Shown here piece by piece: positions 57,800 to 64,000 of a DNA stretch of 64,000 nt. The translations under genes and the position numbers were made by a program. Position 1 is the stretch's first letter, and each line of letters opens with the position of its first letter. A model generated the notes under the pieces. It was not told the origin of the DNA, did no database searches, and saw nothing but the letters and a program-made list of their open reading frames with translations. Source of the DNA: Gonapodya sp. JEL0774 (Eukaryota; Monoblepharomycota; Monoblepharidomycetes; Monoblepharidales; Gonapodyaceae); NCBI GenBank assembly GCA_027604505.1, contig JADIIX010000004.1, positions 62,001 to 126,000 on the forward strand, in the 5' to 3' direction.

Positions 57800-60259
57800 C
57801 TATATGCGAGTTTTAACCCAACTTTCCAATCCACCTGTAACGATTCAAGTGTGAAGACATGGTCGATAACCCTGGTTTTGAGCATCAACTACTTTAACGA
57901 CTACTCACCAGCGACTAATATCTCCTGGGCAGCCTTGCCCACCTTTGGAACTTCATATGCCAGGTCCCCAACCTTAAGAGCTCCGTTCAGCAGATCCAAG
58001 TTCGCAATTGCGCCTGTCCTCCTTGTCTTGACCTTGGTCTCATTCGCAAACTTAGATCTAAGATCTCTCACCAAATCTCCACATTCGAGAACTAGCAAGC
58101 CGTTGTTGATTGCGTTCCTCTTGTAGGTTTCTGAGAAAGTGCCTGCAAGAACGACAGGAATACCGGTAGCGAGGAGCGCTGTGGCTGCTTGCTCACGAGA
58201 AGAGCCAGTGCCAAAATTTGATCCAGCCACCACAACATCGCCCTATTATGTCATCGTGGTAAGATCTGTTGCGTTCTGCACTGACTACCGAAGTCATGGA
58301 TACTCACAGGCTTGATTATTGTGGCAAAGTCCACGTCGTAATTCTCCATCACAATTTTCTTCATTTCCTCGCGTGGGAAATCGTCCTGGTAGGTGTACTT
58401 CCCTGGGTATATGCCGTCCGTATTCAGGTTGTCTACGTCTAAAAACACAATCTCCCCTGTAACAGTGGCAGGAAATCCGGCTGCAAGATCAGAGGATGGT
58501 GATTTTGTGGAGGACTGTGGAGATGACTGAGTGCCGAGTTTGGAGTCAAGGACCTCGAACTTCGGAGTGACAGAGAGTATGGATGTGGGTACTGAAGTAG
58601 GAGCAAGAAGTGTGGCTGGTGAAATAATTCTTCCGGCAATAGCCGAAGCAGCGACAACGGCTGGAGTACATTGGCAAAATAGGATGTGACATTATCCAAA
58701 TGCACCGGGCGCACGAAGAAATGAGGCATACCTGGCGATGACAAGTATGCCTGTGCTTTTGGGTGCCCCATTCTTCCTTTAAAATTCCTATTGGTTGCCG
58801 AAATACCGACCTCACCCTCCTTGAGTAACCCCGTCCCCAGCCCGATACATGGCCCACAACCAGCAGGGAGCGGAACAGCGCCTGCCTGGATCAACTGAGC
58901 CCATTCTCCTGTCGCCTCCACCTCTCGCTGAACCTCGCTACTCGCAGCGGCAACATAAAACTCCACACCTGGGGCAACCTTGCGGCCACGAACAACTGCG
59001 GCGGCGGCCCGAATGTCGGAAGCGCGAGAGTTGGTACAGCTAACCAAGTATGCCTTCTGTATGGGAATATTTTCTCGCTCCAAACGGTCTAAGGGGTGTG
59101 ATACTTTCACGGAGTTCGGCCCAGAGACCCACGGAACCACAGTGGAGAGGTCCAAGGCGAGGTGCTTCGCATAAACCGCGTGCAGGTCCGCGAGGAGGGG
59201 GGAGCGCTCAATGGAATCGATTTTTTCGTGCGAAATTCGAGGATGGGGCTTCCCCCCTCCAAGGTCGAGTAGGAGGTCCGCCCTTTGTCGGTACCAGGAA
59301 AGCAGTCGATCGTCGACCGGGAAGACACCGGCAAGTGCACCCCATTCGGTTGTCATATTGGAAACAGTGAGCCGTTCGTCAATGTCCAGACTTGCGACAC
59401 CTTCGCCCACGAACTCCACGGCGTGATTGAGCACCTCGTCATTGTTGAATAGCCCACACAAAGCAGTCACCACGTCCTTGCCCGTTACTCCCATATCACG
59501 ACGGAGGGATCCACGGAGTTCAACACGAGCAACAGGAGGAACTTGCCACCACGTGCGGCCAGTAGCCCAAATCGCCGCAGCGTCCGTCCGGACGATTGGT
59601 GTGCCCAGAGCCGCGATGCCGCCATACATATTGGAGTGTGAGTCAGACGCGACGGTGAGGGTATAGGGAAGAGCGTATCCTACATCGCGAGTGGACAATG
59701 TGTGGAGTGCGACAACTTGGTGTAGTGTATTGCTGATTGTCACTCACCTTCTTCAACAACGACCTGATGCCCAATGCCTCGTCCGGCAGGATAAAAATCA
59801 ACGCCATTTTGCTTGGCGAACTCTTCTATCGATTTGTATTTGGCTAGGTTCTGTCAGGTACCGAAGTAGAATTTGAGCAACGGCTCAGGATTTTCCGGGC
59901 ATGCATAGAGGAATCAGGTTTTACCTCACCTTCTCCGTCCTGTTTTGAATGTCATGGTCCAGTGTGAAAACAGGTTGCTTTGGATCGTGAAAGCTCCCAG
60001 CACCTATCTCTTTGAACTTGGACATGACCGCACCAGTGTTGTCGTGGGTCATCACGTGGAAGGGTTGGATGTAGACAAATGCACCTTGCTTAACGACAAA
60101 ATCTCGCGGGAGATCCACAGAGTATCGCTGTGCGATCTTCTCAACGAGGGTCTGTCCTTCCCCGGCCGCACTCGCGAAGGATCGAACGAGCCCCGATTGC
60201 ATCCTCAGCTCAAGGATTCTTCGTACGATTCGCACTCGAGACACTGATGGGGAGTTCAT
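57800..60259 (-). CDS. LYS4: Homoaconitase, mitochondrial (lysine biosynthesis)
   Basis: Six exons (59930-60259, 59748-59850, 58732-59679, 58308-58660, 57909-58242, 57800-57834) encode 700 residues, as in yeast Lys4. It converts homocitrate to homoisocitrate through homoaconitate in the aminoadipate pathway. The Fe-S ligands are the Cys in [10 protein letters not shown] and the pair in [11 protein letters not shown]. Substrate-site and family motifs are [51 protein letters not shown] and [13 protein letters not shown]. The start [20 protein letters not shown] gives a basic presequence ending near [11 protein letters not shown]. The last exon ([10 protein letters not shown]) was added because the family ends with an AGGLE motif. 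Confidence 0.95.
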
Positions 60260-60725
60260 TTGGGCGAATCCTTCGTAGTGATGCTCCGTTTGTTTCCGAG
60301 CCTTACCACACTTTTGCTCCAAGCTGCAAGGGGCACAGATGATTGGCACAGGTGAATTCTGGGGTGCACACAACCACAACCCACCAGACCTGTGCACACC
60401 GCGACAGCGACGTTCACCCGAGCGACAGCATGATCGTGTGCACAAGCTCCACCATTTCAAAGATTTTGCTCGGCGTCAGTGGAGGTCTGTCTGTCTGTGG
60501 TCTCCTGGCCGCGGACCATTGTCACCCACCAGAATCTCAATCTCAAGAAATAATTTATTTGGAGCCTAAGGGCAGAGTACAGTTTCATTTCAAACTCAAC
60601 TTTGGTATTCCCAGTTTTGCCAAGTTGGATTGTCTGTTCCGAAGTGAACGACCGAGAAAACCGTCAACAAACCAAAAAACATCTGGGTCAAGAATTGCGC
60701 AACGAACGCTGCAAAAAATACAGTA
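60260..60725. other. Intergenic gap, no gene seen
   Basis: Between the homoaconitase start and the 3' end of the FAD oxidoreductase gene, same strand. Short ORFs only. Confidence 0.45.
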
Positions 60726-62681
60726 CTACAAACGTCCCAACGCTAGGTTATGATTATTGCAAAAGAAGTTCTCGGGATCATACTTCTTCTTGAGCTCGAT
60801 CAACCTGTCGTAGTTGGCGCCGTACAGGTCTTTGGCGGACCATGACATGAGCGATGAACTGTCCGCATTCTCCATTTCAATGTCGCGTCCGGCGGAGCCG
60901 CCAAGCTCTGAAAAACGAAGGTCCGCGATCATGTTTAAAAACTGCGATGACCACCCAAGAAGAGAACTACAGCCTCACCGTTGACGAACAGTCCAGCTCG
61001 GTAGGGCTCAAACACCCTCGCATTCTCCTGTGCCCATGCGCGCGCCTGGTCGTACTCGTCATCCGTTCCGTTAGGCGCGCTACAATATGATATGAGCTGC
61101 GTTGCGTCATTTTCATGAGGCCTGGCGTTTCGAGATTATACGACAGTCCCATCCACAACTCACCCAGAATCCCTCCTTGAGACGCGACGCCACCGCACTC
61201 GACTCCGTCGTCACGTCGCCAATAGCGCCCCCGATTGGAATGATGATCAGCTGTGCGCCAGTATGTGGACACTCGTGGAACCGTTTAAGTATCAGCTGGA
61301 TCAGGTCCAGTGTCAGGGCCTTGACGAAAAGGTGCTAGACGGAGGGGCGAAAAAATCACATCATCACTCAAATCTCCCTTGTGGAACATAGACACCTGTC
61401 TCACCTTCTCGTAGTACTTGAGCCCAGCGGGGGACACCTTATCTAATAGGTGCTGGAGCTCTGTATGATACTTCAACGGCCCCACTTTCTGGAAAAGTGG
61501 GTTCGGCACAGCCCTGAGCTGCTTCTCCAACACCGCCTTGCCCCGTTTCCGGTCGTCCTCCCTTGCGTCCCCTTTCGTCCCAGTCCCGACGTAAATCGGA
61601 AGCAGCATGGCGACGGGCATCTTGTCGGTCCCAGCGGGTCCAGGGCTGTACGCGAGCGCGGCCATGGTAACATTGGATCTTGGGCCTTGCGCAACTGTCT
61701 CTTGCAGAAGCGTGAGAATGGCCGGCGCGGCAGAAAAGGGATAAGCCATGACTCCTCCGTGGACGGACTCGATCGGGTGGGCTTTGAAGGTAAACTAGGC
61801 AGCCAACAAAGTCGGCATGATGTCGCGCATGGCCGAGGAGATGTCGACTCACGCGGGTGACGACGCCAAAGTTTGCTCCGGCGCCTCGAACGGCCCAGAA
61901 CAGATCGTCGTTCTGCTTGGCGTTGGCGATCATGATGTCTCCGTTCGAAAGCACTATCTCGACCTGATAACGACAACGGTGTCGGAGATCAGTCCAGTTT
62001 GGCCACGCTGTACTGCACAAGTGCAACACAATCTGCTCACCTCAAGAAGGTTGTCGACGCCCAGCCCGTGCTGCCGGCTGAGGAAACCCCATCCTCCACC
62101 GACGGTCCATCCGCCCACACCCGTATCGTAATTCGTTCCCGCGACGGCCGCGAGGTTGTACCGGCCAGTGGCCTACTCGTCATTGTCCACACAGTGCAAC
62201 AGGGGGGAGACACATCGAGCAGCTTCAGCAGCTCTTTACTAGCGGCGCGGCGCAGGACAAGCGACACACCTTGTCCAAATCGTCCAGTCGAGCCCCGCCT
62301 TGCACGTGAACAACGTTTTGCGCCGGTAGGGGGATCACGGCCCTCATGTTCTGCAGGGATAGGGTCACGCGATCGTTCTTACTGCTGTGAACAGTGTGGC
62401 GACCTGTCCAAAATGTATTGCGCGTTGGGTTCAAGTACTCTGACGACCCACAGACGCCGATTCTCACCACACGCCACCGTCAATTCGATCCCGTGCTTTC
62501 TTGCCCATTTAATAGACTGGGATACGTCCTCCGAATTACTGGGTATCACAATAGCACTGGGGAACGGGTTTATCGCCATATTGAACGTCGGCCTTCGGAG
62601 CAGCTCATAGTCAGGATGGGACTTGAGTACGACGCGGCCGCCGATGCTGTCCTGGAGCTGGGTGAAGAGCGACAGGGGCAT
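60726..62681 (-). CDS. FAD-linked oxidoreductase (BBE-like, PCMH fold)
   Basis: Eight exons (62468-62681, 62270-62403, 62041-62172, 61853-61963, 61405-61794, 61164-61334, 60979-61096, 60726-60907) encode 483 residues. The FAD-binding half has AIVIPSNSEDVSQSIKWARK, ACGRHTVHSSKN, GGARLDDLDKATG, GGWTVGGGWGFLSRQHGLG and VRGAGANFGVVTRFTFK. The end has the BBE-type YGANYDRLIELKKKYDPENF. These enzymes oxidise alcohols or sugars using O2 or an acceptor. His in ACGRHT is the likely 8-alpha flavin attachment; the partner Cys used for a second bond is not obvious, so it may be singly linked. The ATG at 62681 shows no signal peptide; an upstream coding exon, perhaps with one, is possible. Confidence 0.82.
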
Positions 62682-63288
62682 TGAAGAGACTCCCTTTCCC
62701 AACAACTTGACGGGTAAGCTGTTGAGGGCGGCGCAGGCGAGGGTGAGCTGTGAACGATGGAGTGAATTCACATCAGTAAGGGACCAGCCCACGTTTTCTG
62801 GGGCTCCTGTCTCAATGCATTCATTTCCAAGTGCAGTGCAAGTGCAGTGTCTCTCGTGGAATGAGAAGGGTTTATGGACCGCTCAATGGATCGGACGGGC
62901 TGTGCCGATCGATATATTCGATATATATTATCACACGGACCCCGTTTACTAGAACTGAGCGATGCTTCGCCACAACCCAATTGAGAATTCTGGGGTGGCT
63001 CTCTGGGGTAGTCGGGGGTAGTGTCAATTTTTCATTTTGACAGTGTCAATCAATAATGTTTTGAGCACAGGTTGTGGCCGCGAATCCCGTAATATGCTTC
63101 TTCGCCAGATTAGCTGAGCAGTTCTTGTGTCAAAATGATCTTGTATTCTGCGTTTCTTGCGTGGAACCGAGGTTGAGTGCGGATATCAAGGGGTGGAGCA
63201 AGCGGACGGACCATGGATGATGTGCTCCCGTGCCCCCCTGCCAACCAGACCCAGAATTCTCTTGTCGGTTTCAACTTCGATTTGTGAA
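62682..63288. other. Divergent intergenic gap, no gene seen
   Basis: Between the FAD oxidoreductase and sulfite oxidase starts. It could contain a missed 5' exon of the former (frame open to about 62792 without ATG). Otherwise only promoter space, with a palindromic tatattcgatata at about 62911-62925. Confidence 0.45.
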
Positions 63289-64000
63289 ATGAATGGCCCA
63301 ATTCGAGCACGACTGATGCATTTCACAGGCTATGGCTCGCTGAACGGGATTGCGCGGTCCGCCCGAGTGTCTCCGGTCAACTTACATCGGGGGGGTGGGA
63401 ACTCCCAACTTGGTTCGACGAATCCTATTGGAGTAAGATGTACTCGACCCATGTACTATGGAGATTCTGCGGCACATCAGAAGCACAAGCGAGGTCAAGG
63501 AAGCATGCAGATAATGTCGCTTGCTGCCGGCGTCGCTTCGGCTCTTTGTCTACTTCTCGGTTCCGTGAGGCAAATTGAGTCGAAATCAGCCGATAAGGGA
63601 ACTGGTCAAGTTGAGAAGCCAGTTGCTGGGGAGTTTCGGGCAGGTGAGCTTGTAAGAGCATTGTACAAGCTTTTATACTGGGTCATGCCACCATGAGCCA
63701 TCACTCGTACTTTTGTGAGAGCTCCATTGGCTCGTTTGTTTCAATTATTGTTCAACTTCCACCACGAACCTTTGGCACAGACCTTCCCACCCTCACCAAG
63801 CCCGAAATCTCCATTCACAACAGATTGCCCCCGGATGGCCCCGGTGTTTGGGTGACATACCGCCGTGGAGTTTATGACGTGACGCGTTTCGTGGAGAACC
63901 ATCCGGGTGGGGAAAGGATTTTAATGGCGGCGGGTGGGCCGGTGGACCCGTTTTGGGGCATTTACCGAAACCATGCAGCAGAACATGTTTGGGAGATTTT
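63289..64000 (+). CDS. Sulfite oxidase, 5' part (cytochrome b5 domain; 3' end outside window)
   Basis: Exons 63289-63643 and 63781 onward are seen, and the gene runs off the window. The first about 75 residues are basic with no clear acid cluster (a mitochondrial presequence). SLAAGVASALCLLLGSV is then a likely sorting or membrane segment for the intermembrane space. After the intron come PGVWVTYRRGVYDVTRFVEN, HPGGERILMAAGGPVDPFW and YRNHAAEHVWEI: a cytochrome b5 domain with both haem His ligands and the AAGGP..PFW segment typical of animal-type sulfite oxidase. The molybdopterin domain should follow outside. The enzyme oxidises sulfite to sulfate and passes electrons to cytochrome c. An upstream in-frame Met (about 63217) is an alternative start. 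Confidence 0.85.

Noticed and set aside
58439-58660. Premature end of homoaconitase in the long single-exon frame
   Set aside because: The frame changes at a GT-AG intron (58661-58731), after which the swivel-domain sequence continues in the adjacent exon.

Overview
This window is nuclear DNA from a filamentous fungus. Protein-coding genes are dense and sit on both strands. Almost all are split by short GT-AG introns, mostly 50-150 nt, and reading phase closes exactly across nearly every model given here. Several genes are typically fungal: homoaconitase of the aminoadipate lysine pathway, an Nmd3/Kre33/Bmt6-type ribosome biogenesis set, a HAP2/NF-YA subunit and a fungal PuuE-type allantoinase. 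I cannot assign the phylum from the sequence. Names are assigned by motif recognition, not by database search. No tRNA, rRNA or CRISPR array was recognised.

Layout. 1-3.8 kb: 3' part of a giant DUF3684 (sacsin-like) gene. 3.9-6.7 kb: spartin/senescence-domain protein, convergent with it. 7.1-13.0 kb: three tandem paralogues of an unnamed multi-pass membrane protein, with a glutathione peroxidase gene between copies 2 and 3; copy 1 carries a +1 frameshift. 13.9-15.0 kb: NF-YA. 15.2-17.2 kb: F-box/ankyrin protein. 18.0-20.3 kb: divergent allantoinase and OHCU decarboxylase genes sharing a 103-bp promoter gap. 20.3-25.9 kb: tail-anchored FHA protein and PP2A B'' subunit. 26.7-30.5 kb: Kre33/NAT10. 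30.5-32.1 kb: gene-free, with a candidate MITE. 32.1-37.5 kb: Bmt6-like rRNA methyltransferase, NAD(P)-binding protein, LIM protein and aldo/keto reductase, all on the minus strand. 37.5-39.5 kb: gene-free, with one copy of an 88-bp dispersed repeat. 39.5-46.8 kb: an orphan gene, an MFS transporter and an ARMC8/Gid5-like protein. 47.0-52.6 kb: a double-chromodomain protein and NMD3. 52.6-53.8 kb: gene-free, with the second repeat copy. 53.8-62.7 kb: class III aminotransferase, a small probably mitochondrial protein, homoaconitase and an FAD oxidoreductase. 63.3 kb to the end: the start of a sulfite oxidase gene.

Themes. FHA protein and PP2A B'' neighbour each other and both belong to phosphorylation signalling. 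Kre33, Bmt6 and NMD3 act in ribosome assembly and export. Allantoinase and OHCU decarboxylase act on consecutive steps of urate breakdown. The least explained elements are the tandem membrane-protein family, the duplicated chromodomain unit, the zinc-protease-like motif at the end of the DUF3684 protein, the orphan 220-residue protein and the two repeat types.
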